A DNA stretch of 64,000 bases, taken from contig BSBM01000140.1 of assembly GCA_027924585.1 (NCBI GenBank), positions 8,295,001 through 8,359,000 on the forward strand, in the 5' to 3' direction. Shown piece after piece: positions 32,293-43,002 of this stretch. A program made the position numbers and the translations under genes. Origin of the DNA: Larix kaempferi (lineage: Eukaryota; Streptophyta; Pinopsida; Pinales; Pinaceae). Numbering within the stretch: position 1 is the first letter of the stretch; every line of letters begins with the position of its first letter. Under the pieces are notes generated by a model, which was not told where the DNA came from, searched no databases, and saw only the letters and a list, made by a program, of their open reading frames with translations.

Positions 32293-33972
32293 AGATCAAA
32301 ATTTTTGGTTGGTCAGAAGAGTAGGCTTGATCAAACCCTAGTTCGGGATTTTGATCCGAAAGGTGAAAATTAGGGCTTCTGCAAAAGTTGGAATTTTTTA
32401 AGTCTGTGACCATGGCTGGAACCTCCTCAGAAAAGTAAAAGTTTAGAGCTTTGGATAGAACCTTTTGATTGGGCAGAAGGGTGGGTTCCATCAAACCCTA
32501 GTTTAGGATCATGTCCAGAAGATCTAGAAGTTTCAAAGGCAATTTTGAGGGGTCAAATTTTGGAGATTTCAAAATTGAAGTATGCAAGTTCGATTAGCTC
32601 AGCAAGACACATCTTTCCATCCTTTCAGAAGTGTGAAAGTCAAAGATTAAATTTTTAGGGTTTCTCTAACAAACCCTAATCGAGCTCCAGATCCAGTTTC
32701 AAGGGGATTTGAGGCTAAGGCCTTACATAAGATGACTACAAGAAATCTCGACAGGTATGACTTAAGGAGATACAGGTATGTCTTGAAATCTGATTCTTGA
32801 TTAAGTTCATAATATGTTTGTCTTCATATTATTTAGGTTAGTACAATCTTGATTAATGTTAGAATTTTCTTATCACCCTAGTAAAAGTATGAATGCATGT
32901 GAATGATAGAAGACATTCATTGATTAGGGCTATATGATTGTACTAATGCACTGTGGTGTTTTATGAGGTTGAGGTTGTCTGCTAACAAGATACAGGTACA
33001 TCATGAAAGACAAATCAAGTTCCATGACCATGATAACATGAAGACAAAGACTCATCCATAATCTTTGATCACATAGAAGTTCTACTTACGAGGTATGTAT
33101 GACTTTGTTCTATTATGCTTAACCTATGAGATATGCAGGTTCTAGCACAGGATCTCTAAATCATTAAAGAGAACAAAGAAGATATTGTTTAGGTATATTA
33201 GACATAACTAAGCAGGTATACTAATCCAGGTATGTTTTTCTATGTCAAGTTAGAATCCTACTTTGTGCTAGGATCTTAGTATACCCATGTATTGAATGAT
33301 CATGACCATACATATTCAAGATTATTTAAAATTATAATGGTTTGATAATATTGAGATTATACTAATGAATGTATGTTTGTGTATGAGATCACGAGGATGA
33401 CACTAGTGCACACTTGAGCATGCATAGTGGTACATAATGAATAGATGTTCAAAAGACATATAGAAGATCAAGCGGGAAGCAACCACACAAACATAAAAGA
33501 TAAGTATTTGAATTGTTATTTGAAAAAGTAAATGATATCGCTTGTAATAGTTGTATGCATATTTGTATTCCTAACATATATCATGTTGAGTGTAAACATT
33601 CATATAGCATTGAATAGTAAACTACTAATATGCATATGATTGGTAAGTTGGACAAACATTCCATTGTTGCTTCTCTAGAATGAAACCTCTTAGCTGACAT
33701 GCTGAGAGCTGTGCACACTCTCAATAGTATGTTCTGGTAGAGATGGAAGGCATCTAGATAGCCACTGTATGAATAGAGGATATGGAAAAGTGTTGTGCCG
33801 AAGTATTGGTCAATATAGTAGCATAACTATGTAAATCATATTTGTATGCATAATAGGTTATCATGTCAAAATGATTTGATGATTATGAAGTATTACTAAT
33901 CATGTACTTAATTTTGATTTGCAGGAAAGATCATGAAGAATGATGAACACCGAACAAGTGATGGATGTTCAA
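32293..33972. other. Non-coding stretch, no gene seen
   Basis: AT-rich sequence without recognisable domains. A diverged duplication about 155 bp apart (near 32320 and 32475) shares CAGAAG-GT-G and ATCAAACCCTAGTT. The last bases are the left flank of the deleted Gypsy, ending with CAAGA at 33977. Confidence 0.45.
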
Positions 33973-33977
33973 CAAGA
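33973..33977. repeat. Target-site duplication CAAGA, left copy
   Basis: CAAGA directly before the LTR at 33978 is repeated at 38358-38362 directly after the other LTR. Confidence 0.92.
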
Positions 33978-34364
33978 TGTGAAGAACCTGCAATAATTAA
34001 TTAATGCAAATACACGAGATATCAGAAATAATAGAACTCGGAATCACTTTTATATTGATCACGGGCCACTTCGAGGGGGCAAACTCCTTTGAGCAAGATC
34101 AATACAATTAACTTCACGGTGCCTTCAATGACCTCAACACACACTTATATACTAAGTCTATGCCCAATACTATGAATCAAAACCATGGGACATATAATAC
34201 TATGGGACAACTTACAAAGCATATGCGTCCAATACTATGGGTCAATACCATGGGCTAATATAAACTATGGATCAACAAATACTATGGGACGACTTACAAA
34301 GCATATGCGTCCAACAACAATATACTAACAAAGTAAAGAGAAGGGTTGAAACGGGTTCCTAACA
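33978..34364 (-). repeat. 3' LTR of deleted Gypsy
   Basis: TGTGAAGAACC at the left, CCTAACA at the right (plus strand), 387 bp, matched by 37971-38357. The minus strand LTR starts TGTTAGGAACCC next to the polypurine tract. Confidence 0.92.
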
Positions 34365-34380
34365 TCCCCTCGCCCTTAGA
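34365..34380 (-). other. Polypurine tract of deleted Gypsy
   Basis: Minus strand TCTAAGGGCGAGGGGA directly abuts the LTR start. Confidence 0.7.
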
Positions 34381-34393
34381 AAAAGCTTTGTTC

Positions 34394-34789
34394 TCAAAGC
34401 TTTGGTTGGGGAAATTGATGCAGAATTTGAATGAGTGGTTCCCTAGTAGCATCCTCGGGTTGCATTTCGGGCCACTGATGCCTTTGGAGTTTCAGGGAGG
34501 ATTGCTTGGAAGGATGTAGACAAAGAAGAACCATATCAGATACGTGAAAAGTGCACTCAGAATGGTGTTCATCGGCTTGTTGTTGCAGTTGAATTCTGGC
34601 CATGTGAAGATTGTCCTGCAGAATGAGAAGAATCTGAACGCGGTTTCGAAGAACCGAGTCAATTGCCTGAACTGGGGAGCTGCTAAGGGTATATGGAAGA
34701 AGAACTGGTAGTGTCTGTCCATAGAATGCTTCATATGGTGTCCTTGTAGATGTGGTATTGTACCACCAAAGCACTTCTAATAAATCCAT
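34394..34789 (-). pseudogene. int: Deleted Gypsy integrase C-terminal remnant
   Basis: The reading frame starts ISMDLLEVLWWYNTT: the 'ISMD' stub of the first catalytic Asp is joined directly to the post-core 'WWYNTT...TPYEAFYGQ' block. The middle of the core, with the second Asp and Glu, is absent. The C-terminus continues with QLQQQADEHHSE and VSDMVLLCLHP and ends with PEMQPEDATREP, a decayed chromodomain-adjacent tail. It is in a different frame from the upstream block. Confidence 0.8.
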
Positions 34790-35621
34790 AGAAATAGTTG
34801 GCCAAATATGTGTAGGGATGGAAAGGGTTTGAGCAGTCCCGAAAGCAGTGTCGTTTCACCATTGTTGACCTGGAAAGTATCACAGTTAGCCACCATCTGT
34901 TGAATTTTCATTTTCAGTCCCTTCCAAAGTAATTTACATTGTTCCCAGTCATACATTTTGAAGAAATCAGAGTGCCCTGTTGATGAAGAAGCATGGAGTT
35001 CATAAAAGAGATAGCCCTGTTGAACATATTGCAACCAATTTGGAACAAGTAGAGAAATAGCTATAAGAGAAACGGGGTCATCAATTATGTGAGAAGGAGC
35101 ATCTACCACCATATTGTCCTTACCCTTATTGGAAGTGAATGCATAGGGATAACCCATGAGTTGGATAACCCATTTCAGGTGTGTTGGGGAGGAGACCCAT
35201 TGTTCTAGGAAATTTTCTAGATCCTGGAGATCAGTCTTGTTGTAGAAATAATTCCCTAAAATGTATGGCTGCCACTTCTGTACTGCATGCAAAATAGCCA
35301 TCATTTCCTGCTGAGAGGTAGATGCAGCTAAATTCTTACCAAAAAGGTCTCTTGAAGGCAGCAAGCTCATTGGTTCAGCAAAGACACCTGAATATCTATG
35401 CAAGGAAGTAGTGGAGACTGTTGATTGGTGCATCTGAATGGAATGGAGCTGAGCGATGACACCATGTGAATTCTTCTTAAGGATTGTTTCCAGGTGATGT
35501 GAACTGATGATGCAGAGAAACCCTGGTTGTAAGCCCATAAATTTGTGTTGTGCCCCATTGACTGAAAAATGCATCCAAAGTTCACCAAAATCCCATAAGA
35601 TGGGGCCAAGTGTGCATAACC
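34777..35621 (-). pseudogene. rnh: Deleted Gypsy protease tail-RNase H-integrase zinc region (RT core absent)
   Basis: The 265-codon block begins after the protease, passes through YSGVFAEPMSLLPSRD (normal text just before RT), then jumps straight to LFGKNLAASTSQQEMMAILHAVQKWQPYILG (RNase H). RT fingers, palm and YxDD are absent while the frame stays open. RNase H continues with LEQWVSSPTHLKWVIQLMG and KGKDNMVVDAPSHI. The integrase zinc domain follows (HASSSTGHSDF). The element cannot encode its own RT. Confidence 0.82.
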
Positions 35622-36177
35622 ATTAAACGCCCAAAACCACATCACATCTTCCTAAGGACAACACAAACATGTCAGAGTGCAAGTTATAATCTTCCATAGA
35701 GATACACACATTGTGACACTTCCCCTTGCAAGGTAAGGTGCCCCCATTGGCAACCATGACTTCAAAGTGGGAGCAAGGATGGACAAAACAATCATCCTGT
35801 TTGGCAATCCGAGGGTCAATGAAGTTATGAGTGCTACCAAAATCAATGAGTATGGTAATAGGGAGCTTCTTGAAGTATCCCCTGACCCGCATTATTTGTG
35901 GGTTGGTGATGCCGGTTACAGCATGGAGAGAGATCTCGGGTGGGTCGTCCTGAGATGGGGTGTCAACAGGCGGGTGTTGAATGTCAACCTGATCATCTAC
36001 TGTATCTAGAGCTTCTTCACCAAGTTCAGAGGCATGCGGAGAATCCACATCCAAGAGATAGAGCTTTTGTTGAACACATTTATGTCCCTGAGTGAATTTA
36101 TCATCACAATTATAACAAAGCCCTTTTTCTCGGTGTGCCTGCATCTCTGTTTCAGACAAATGCTTGATAGGAGTTGG
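35622..36177 (-). pseudogene. pro: Deleted Gypsy zinc knuckle and protease
   Basis: The N-terminus has LCYNCDDKFTQGHKCVQ (CX2CX7HXC, typical of one plant Gypsy lineage). The acidic linker leads to ITILIDFGSTHNFIDP, the protease active site with DFG replacing D-S-G. The block ends at CDVVLGV followed by a stop in place of Gln (CAA to TAA), normally 'GVQWL'. It shares a frame with gag. Confidence 0.88.
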
Positions 36178-36876
36178 TCAAGGAGAAGGCATGATGGGAG
36201 GTCGTTGGGAACCCATATTTCTGAAGGGAACAAAGGTGGGTTTGGAGCGTTGTTGAGCTACGATCTTGTCCTCAACCAGCTTAGCCAACCCTAGGACTTC
36301 CATCATTGTGTTGGGACAGAACATTTTGACCTCTGAGCGGATTTCATCCTTGAGACCACTGATAAAACAAATCCTGTAGAATTCATCAGACAATCCTTCT
36401 ATGTGATTGGCTAGTTTCTCAAATTCCATCTGATACTCTCTCACTATGCCAGTTTGGTGAATTTTAGTGAGTGCTCCTGTGAAGTCGTCAAAAGCACTAG
36501 GACCAAATTGTGGCAAAAGGAGTTGGCAAAAATATGTCCAGTTTGGCTCGGGATGAGCTTTGATGTACCAACGGTACCATTGAAGGGCTTCCTGTTCCAA
36601 ATGAAACGATGCGAGTGGAACTTTCTGGACATCAAAAGTATTATGCAGACTGAAATATTGTTCTGCTCGGTATATCCATCCAGTCGGTTCAATACCATTG
36701 AAGCAAGGAAAATCAAGCTTCGGCCCATGAAAATTGCTGGAAGAAGAGAACCCGGTGGCTGCAAAAGATTATGACTGTCAGTTATTGTTCATGGCTGAAT
36801 GCTGAAGATGGAGGCTGAGAATTTTTTCATCCAGATCTTGGAGTTTGGTTTGGATGGCTGCAAGTGCTTCCTCCAT
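36178..36876 (-). pseudogene. gag: Deleted Gypsy gag
   Basis: The likely start is the ATG at 36876 (MEEALAAIQTKLQDLDEKI), a coiled-coil N-terminus typical of plant Gag. Stops occur near 36776 and 36767. Then LDFPCFNGIEPTGWIYRAEQYF, LASFHLEQEALQWYRWY and FGPSAFDDFTGALTKIHQ follow (Retrotrans_gag). The block ends before the knuckle with a stop at 36178. Confidence 0.88.
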
Positions 36877-37956
36877 GGTTTTTTGCTCCTGCGCGGGTGA
36901 CAGCCACAACCAAGATTTTTTTTTTTTTGTTGGGGGGGGGGAATGGATAGAAAAACACAAACAAAAGGTTATTTAGTAAAGGAAAATTTGGATTTGGGAA
37001 AAACTCAGATTGGTAATTGGGGTTTGACTAGGATTTGGACACTTTCTAATGGACAGGGAGGCAAAAAATGGGGATTTCAGAAGTGGGATGAAAGAATGAG
37101 AAAATTTGGTAGAGAGGGACAAAGAAGCAGAATTAGGAAAAGAACACAGTGGCAAAATTTGAAGGCATTTGGGTGAAAATTGAAGGAGTTATGGCAAACC
37201 CTAAAAATAGACAAATGTGGGATTTCTGGTCTTGGGAAGTGGAATTTGGGATACGGTCTTCATGAATGAAATATGCAGAATGGTATTGCAGGGATGTCAG
37301 TGAAGTTTAAGGGAAAACAGAGTTGAAACAAGGGAGATATGGCCGAAAAATAGAATTTTATACTTCTTTTTTTCTTTTCTTTTTCCAGAAATGGATCGGC
37401 AATGGCGGTGCGAAAGGGATCCGCAACAAATGGATTTACAATGGCACGGAAGGGATCGAAAAATGGTTGGATCTGAAACGGCGACTGGATCTGGAACGAC
37501 TTTCAGAATAGATCTGAAATGGCTGGATCTGGAGTGGAAGTGATCGGCAACAGTTCAGCTGAAAATAGAAATGGACCCCAGGTATGTGCGGCTTCCTATC
37601 GGTTCAGGGGATTCACTCGGCCACCAATGTTGTCTGACGGCTTGCGTATTGGGGCAGTACCCCTCACTTCACGGTTCAGGTAAAACTAATAACCGCCTTG
37701 CCATAAATGACAGCTCTTGGTTTACCTCACGGGTGGGAACTAGTCAATCGGGTAGGGGTCGTTGCCCTTTTCGCTGGCAGGTCCTCTCAATGGGCCAGCT
37801 ACTTTGGGGTTCCTGTGGTACTCCTCACAATGAGTTTTAGGGATTATTCCCAAGTACTTCCCACAATTAAGCGGATAGGGATTATTCCCATATCCGAACT
37901 TGCAACAGATGCGAAAAAAAATTGGCAGAAATTCCACCCAATGAGCCCAAGAAAGT
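36877..37956 (-). other. Leader of deleted Gypsy
   Basis: About 1.1 kb between the LTR and gag with no coding homology. It contains a poly-T/poly-G run near 36918-36942 and a loose repeat of ATGGATCTGAAA-like words near 37390-37540. Confidence 0.5.
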
Positions 37957-37968
37957 GCTCTGATACCA
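37957..37968 (-). other. Primer-binding site, tRNA-iMet (deleted Gypsy)
   Basis: Minus strand TGGTATCAGAGC, a perfect 12-base match to the tRNA-iMet complement, two bases from the LTR. Confidence 0.92.
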
Positions 37969-37970
37969 GA

Positions 37971-38357
37971 TGTGAAGAACCTGCAATAATTAATTAATGC
38001 AAATACACAAGATATCATAAATAATAGAACTCAGAATCACTTTTATATTGATCATGGGCCACTTCGAGGGGGAAACCTCCTTTGAGCAAGCTCAATACAA
38101 TTAACTTCATGGTACCTTCAATGACCTCAACACACACTTATATACTAAGTCTATGCCCAATATTATGAGTCAAAACCATGGGACATATAATACTACGGGA
38201 TGACTTACAAAGCATATGCGTCCAATACTATGGGTCAATACCACGGGCTAATATAAACTATGGATCAACAAATACTATGGGATGACTTACAAAGCATATG
38301 TGTCCAACAACAATATACTAAAAAAGTAAAGAGAAGGGTTGATACGGGTTCCTAACA
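37971..38357 (-). repeat. 5' LTR of deleted Gypsy
   Basis: 387 bp, direct repeat of 33978-34364. Followed by CAAGA at 38358-38362. Confidence 0.92.
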
Positions 38358-38362
38358 CAAGA
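38358..38362. repeat. Target-site duplication CAAGA, right copy
   Basis: Second copy of 33973-33977. The DNA on either side becomes contiguous if the element is removed; I do not recognise that host sequence. Confidence 0.92.
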
Positions 38363-38851
38363 AGATTTGCAAATCAAACATAATATAGAAGGCTCGTGGC
38401 TAGAATATTCTCTTAGAAAGAGGAAGAGAATCATGACGAGATGTTTGCTCCAAGTGGCTAGATAAGACCATTATCTTAATGATGTAATTGAAGAAGAAGT
38501 GCGAATCAAGGATTCAATTGAAGAAAGCTCTGTTCGGGTACCCAGGATTGATAGTAAATTAATGAGCTTAATGATCACCATGGATGATGTGGATCTCAAC
38601 CTTTTCTACAAGGTTGAATATGGTTTCTATATACAGATGACATGGATGCAAGAAGGAACTCACCATAGAGTTCGAATGATCTCGAGGCTCATATCAGTAG
38701 ACCCATCTGATGAGAGATGGCACAGATAGATATGGAGAATATCATTCAATGCTGAGTGTGAATGATGTTCAGTCACAAAGGGAGAATTGAAAGTTTCTTG
38801 ACAAGCTTGGATTTTACCAGAAGTAAAGCTATTCCTAACCTTTACCTTAAG

Positions 38852-39915
38852 GCTGTGGATCATACTATTATTGTATGTAGATGATCTCTTTCTGACAGGG
38901 AATGAGAAACAAATCAAGAAAAGCAAGAAGAAGCTAGCTACAGATTTCAATATGAATGATCTAGGATTGATACATTACCTCCTAGAACTAGAAGCATGAA
39001 AAGGCTCAGAAGGAATCTTTCTCAACCAAGGAAAGTATGCTGTGAAAATCTTGAGAAGAATTGATTTGTTCAAATGTACAACCATGGCCACTCTCATGGG
39101 TTCCGACTTGAAGTTGTTAGCTGATGACTCCTCAGAGTTAGTTGATGTGACTCTGTACAGACATATTATTGGGTCATTGATGTATTTGATGAATACTAGG
39201 CCAGATATATTACTTGTTGTGAACACCTTGAGTTAGTATCTAGTGAAAACTAGATGTGTTCACCTGATAGTTGCAAAGCATGTGATGATGTATCTAAAGG
39301 GTACGATAGACTTTGATCTGTGTTATCTTGGAGATCATGACTTCAGATGGCTACACAGATGTTGATTGGGTAGGAAGTGTATCAAATAGGAATATCACAT
39401 CGAGAGGATGTTATTGTCTAGGATCGGCCATGTTCTAGTGGTCTAGAAGGAAGCAGTCTAGTGTGGCTCTTAGCACAAGTGGAATATATGGCTGCTTGCT
39501 CTGCTAGTTGTGAAGCGGTATAGCTTCAGGATTGTTTGACTTAGAGATAGACCCAACTGTGATCTCGTGTGACAAACATAGTTGTATAAAGATGGTAGAG
39601 AATCTAGTGTTCCATGATAAGTCAAAGCACATAGAGATCTGATACTTCTATATACGAGAGATGGTGCAGAAAGGAACTAGAAAGCTCGAATTTGTAGGCA
39701 CTGATGAACACGTTACCAATGTACTAACCAAACCTCTACCTCAAGTAACGTTCGAGTATTTCCGAGACAAGCTTGCTAGGACCCTCCTCGAAAGAGGGAG
39801 TGATGTGGTCACTTATGATGAGATTGCTTGCATCGACAGTGAAGTCAATGATGTGGATACCTATATTGGTGATGCCGACAGAGAGGTTGGTGGATGGTCC
39901 TTAGACAAGGTCTAA
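38852..39915 (+). pseudogene. rt: Copia RT/RNase H fragment
   Basis: Starts in the RT palm with ILLLYVDDLFLTGNE (intact YVDD at 38876-38887), then NMNDLGLIHYLLELEA, GIFLNQGKYAVKIL and IIGSLMYLMNTRPDI. RNase H continues in several frames: VDWVGSVSNRNITSRGC, ALSTSGIYG, VFHDKSKHIEI and NVLTKPLPQVTFEYFRDKL, ending at a stop at 39913. Stops and at least two frameshifts interrupt it. No upstream Copia gag or integrase is seen; 38363-38851 has no recognised domain. Confidence 0.85.
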
Positions 39916-39919
39916 GTTG

Positions 39920-40796
39920 ACAAGGGGATTGCATCATCCTTGAACACATGTTCTAAAAGGATCCATAGACATATGTCTCTGAGAAAGAAGAGGGATTGCA
40001 TAATCCTTGAACACATGTTCTAAAAGGATTTGTAGACATATGTCTCCGAGAAAGAAGAGGGATTGCATCATCCTTGAACACATGTTCTAAAAGGATCCAT
40101 AGAAAAATGTCTTCGAAAATGAATTCCTTAATGGACAGGTGGGGATTGTATCATCCTTGGACTTCGGTCCATTGAATTGATCCGTAGACATATGTCTCCG
40201 AGAATGAATTCCTTGGTGGACAGGTGGGGATTGTATCATCCCCGGACTTCGTTCCCTTGAAATTGATCCGTAGACATATGTCTCCGAGAATGAAGTCCTT
40301 GGTGGACAGATGGGGATTGTATCTTCCCCGAACTTCGGTCCTAGAATTGATCCGTAGACAGATGTCTCTAAGAATGAAGTATTTAGTGGATAGGTGGGGA
40401 TTGTATCTTCCTCGAACTTCAGTCCCAGAATTGATCTGTAGACATATGTCTCTGAGAATGAAGTCCTTAGTGGATAGGTGGGGATTGTATGTTCCCTGGA
40501 CTTCGATCCCAGAATTGATCCATAGACAGATGTCTCCGAGAATGGGTCCTTAGCAGATGAGTGGGGATTGTATCTTCCCCGGACTTCGGTCCCAGAATTG
40601 ATCCGTAGAAAGATGTCTCCGAGAATGGGTCCTTAGCGGACGAGTGGGGATTGTATCTTCCCTGGGCTTAAGTCCCAGAATTGATCCATAGCCAGATGTC
40701 TCCGAGAATGGGTCCTTAGCGGACGAGTCGGGATTGTATCTTCCCCAGACTTCGGTCCTAGAATTTATCCATAGACAGATGTCTCCGAGAATGTTT
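39920..40796 (+). repeat. Tandem array, 67-bp then 84-bp units
   Basis: The word GGGGATTG (or GGGATTG) recurs at 39924, 39992, 40059, 40141, 40226, 40312, 40396, 40480, 40563, 40646 and 40729. Units are about 67 bp for the first three and 83-86 bp for the rest. Each continues GTAT or GCAT, a CTTCGG-like block, ATTGATCC-TAGACA and ATGTCTCCGAGAATG. It begins five bases after the Copia stop and ends at Gypsy gag homology. Its plus-strand open frame of 110 codons (40224-40553) is a by-product of the repeat. Confidence 0.9.
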
Positions 40797-41260
40797 TGTT
40801 GAATTAATGGTAGATGAATATGTGGTAGCAGTGCTACAATGAACCACTCTTTATATTGGACAATGCTCATATCAAAACTAACCCTTGCCATCAGCGTCTT
40901 GAACCGCTGGTCGAAATCCCAGACCATCTCATTGTGATATTGCTTAATTTATCTCAAGTCCATAATATATTGAGCCTCAAACTTGGGCTTTCTGAATTCT
41001 GCAATCAACCCATCCCGGATCTCATCTAGTGACTTCTCTGGGGCTCTTGTAGGGACTAGAACAAACTTCATAAACCAATCTAATGCATGACCTTGCAGAG
41101 TTGTCGCTAACTGTCCTTTCTTAGCGGCATCATCAGTGATATGTTTTATGGTATAGATCGCTTCACACAAAAACCAATACTATTCTGGGTTGTTTGTCCC
41201 ACTCCCATGGAACAACGATAACTTAGCATCATTGCCCGCCATCCTGGGCTTCCTTCCTGC
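40797..41260 (-). pseudogene. gag: A2 gag capsid core
   Basis: LSLFHGSGTNNPE(stop)YWFLCEAIYTIKH, TLQGHALDWFMKFV, IRDGLIAEFRKPKFEAQYIMDLR, then MVWDFDQRFKTLMARVSF and KEWFIVALLPHIHLPLIQQN match the family A core block by block. Two open pieces are separated by a stop near 40935. The C-terminal part is lost at the array junction. Confidence 0.85.
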
Positions 41261-42120
41261 AGGTACTGAACTACTAGTGATCACGTTTTTGTTGACCTGG
41301 TGGGGTTGACATGGTGTTTCTTATTGGTTGACAGATAGTGAGTGGAGGTGTGGGTACATTTCTGCTGGGGTTAGGTCCTGCCTCTATCCTGGGCGTAGCC
41401 TGTGCATCCTTGTCCGGACTGTGAGGTCGCTTCATCCCATGTGGTCTTCCTTCGCGAACTTGCGGTTCAATCGCAGCAGGACCTTCTCCTATCCTTTGCC
41501 TCTTTTCCTGTCGAAACCTCGCTCCTCCCCTTGTAAGACCACTCTCTTCCTCGGTTTCACTCACAGTCCCATCGTGACCCGCACCCATCTACCCCTGATC
41601 ATTCCATGCACCATCCCCCCCTGCTATCACGATACCCACAGCCTCCACCCACCAGGATGCGTACTAATCTATATGCATCTTCAATATACCCTTTTCGCAA
41701 ATAAGCATCTTAAAGGACAATTGGAGCGATAGCAGGAAGCTTCCCCGGGGTTCGCGGAAAAAATATCTCTCGGCTTCGCTATAGGAATTTTGCATATCGA
41801 TCGCGAATTCAGTAATATACCCCTCTAAGATGCTATCAAACCAAACCTCTACAGTCCGCGATGCTTTATTATCGACTTCCTGTAGTTCTTGGATCATCTC
41901 TGGGGTCCAGGTCGTCGGCTCACCGCCTTGGTGGTTTTTCTTCTGATAGGTCAACTTTGCCAACCATTCGAACAAAAGGACCGGGAATTCACAGAAAAAT
42001 CATTCGTGTGGACCATCGTGAATATATCTACCCACCCACTAATCTACCGTCAACCGAGTGTTCCGGCTTTCTTCTTCAGAAAATTCCTGCAACCTCTGAT
42101 CAAACCAGCTCTATATCTCC
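41261..42120 (-). pseudogene. A2 leader ORF and gag N-terminus
   Basis: One frame carries two open blocks, 41975-41664 and 41588-41274. The first holds FEWLAKLTYQKKNHQGGEP, WTPEMIQEL, VEVWFDSILEGYITEF and NSYSEAERYFF, paralleling 12161-12430. The second is Arg/Glu/Pro-rich (GARFRQEKRQRIGEGP). Their function is unknown. The shared pattern with family A argues for real selection when the elements were active. Confidence 0.65.
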
Positions 42121-42186
42121 GGTTGTGTTGAATGCCACAATATATCCTCCTTTCACTTCGCACACGATCCTACCAATGGAACCATT

Positions 42187-43002
42187 TGTTGACTCAAACC
42201 CAGTGGACAGGGGTTCCCATCACTATCAACACCAACCCACTGCGATCTCCCTGAGCACTGGCCTAGACAGGTTTTAGCCTACAGAGCAGATGAGGTCTCA
42301 CCTGAGGCGATCAAGGGAGAGTGGACGGAACCATGTTTCTGCCGAATGAAGGAAGATGATTGCGGCAACAATTACTCAACTTATCACAGCATCCAAAACA
42401 AATCTATGAATTCAAGATTAACATCATTTGTATTCATAGCATTATTTAACAGAGTCATTCATCGCAACAAAACAAATATAATATTAAAAGGTTAATTGCA
42501 GCAAGAAATCATCACAACATGCATTAACACGAAAGGTACACAGGGAATTTCACCAAGCAGTTTCGTCATGTCATATTACTTGATAAAAACTCTAATACAA
42601 CATCTCTGCAAAACTAGATCTCAACAATATCTCTTGATCTCATAACATATGCAAAAAACGCATCTCCAATATATCCTACGACCTACAACTATTTGTCTAT
42701 ATATAGGCTTCCGCCTTTACAATGCTTGTCCACTTACCAACAACCTTATAACCGACACTTGGACAAATGACTCAAACTCTAACTGACGTGGTCCAATTGA
42801 CCCAAAGAACCCGCATTCCGTGGTACAATTAATCTCAAAATTACATATCGTATGGTCCAATGACCCAAAAACCTGCATTCTGCGGTACAAACGACTCAAA
42901 AAATATATAAAATAATGCATCCGTCCTCCTTCCATGACCTCTTCTGACGTGTCGCAGCATCGGCGATGTTGTGATTCTTCCTTACCAAACTTCCTACCAA
43001 CA
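42187..43002 (-). repeat. 5' LTR of A2
   Basis: Plus-strand start TGTTGACTC and end CCAACA, inverted termini, directly after the AATGGTTCCATTG site (42172-42186). A minus-strand TATATATAG lies near 42695-42703. Length 816 bp; no second copy. Confidence 0.75.

Larger units (their letters stand above)
33978..38357 (-). mobile_element. Internally deleted Gypsy retrotransposon with intact ends
   Basis: Two 387-bp LTRs (33978-34364 and 37971-38357) with a perfect 5-bp duplication CAAGA, a tRNA-iMet primer-binding site and a G-rich polypurine tract define a complete insertion of 4380 bp on the minus strand. Gag, protease and RNase H are recognisable, but the RT core and the integrase catalytic core are missing. 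LTRs differ at about 4% of positions by eye, so it is younger than family A. Confidence 0.92.
40797..43002 (-). mobile_element. 5' fragment of a family A-related Gypsy (subfamily A2)
   Basis: The minus-strand LTR (42187-43002), the TGGTTCCATTG primer site, a leader ORF and the gag capsid core are colinear with family A. The element is cut at 40796 inside gag, where the tandem array begins, so everything downstream is missing. The LTR (816 bp) differs in length and sequence from family A's, hence a subfamily. Confidence 0.8.

Noticed and set aside
36918-36942. Poly-T then poly-G run as a structural signal
   Set aside because: A simple homopolymer run in a leader; no evidence for function, and may be a sequencing-prone site.
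40224-40553. 110-codon plus-strand open frame
   Set aside because: It lies wholly in the 84-bp tandem array; its repeated protein units just reflect a unit length divisible by three.
39920-40796. CRISPR-like array
   Set aside because: The units are continuous tandem repeats without unique spacers, in a plant retroelement context.
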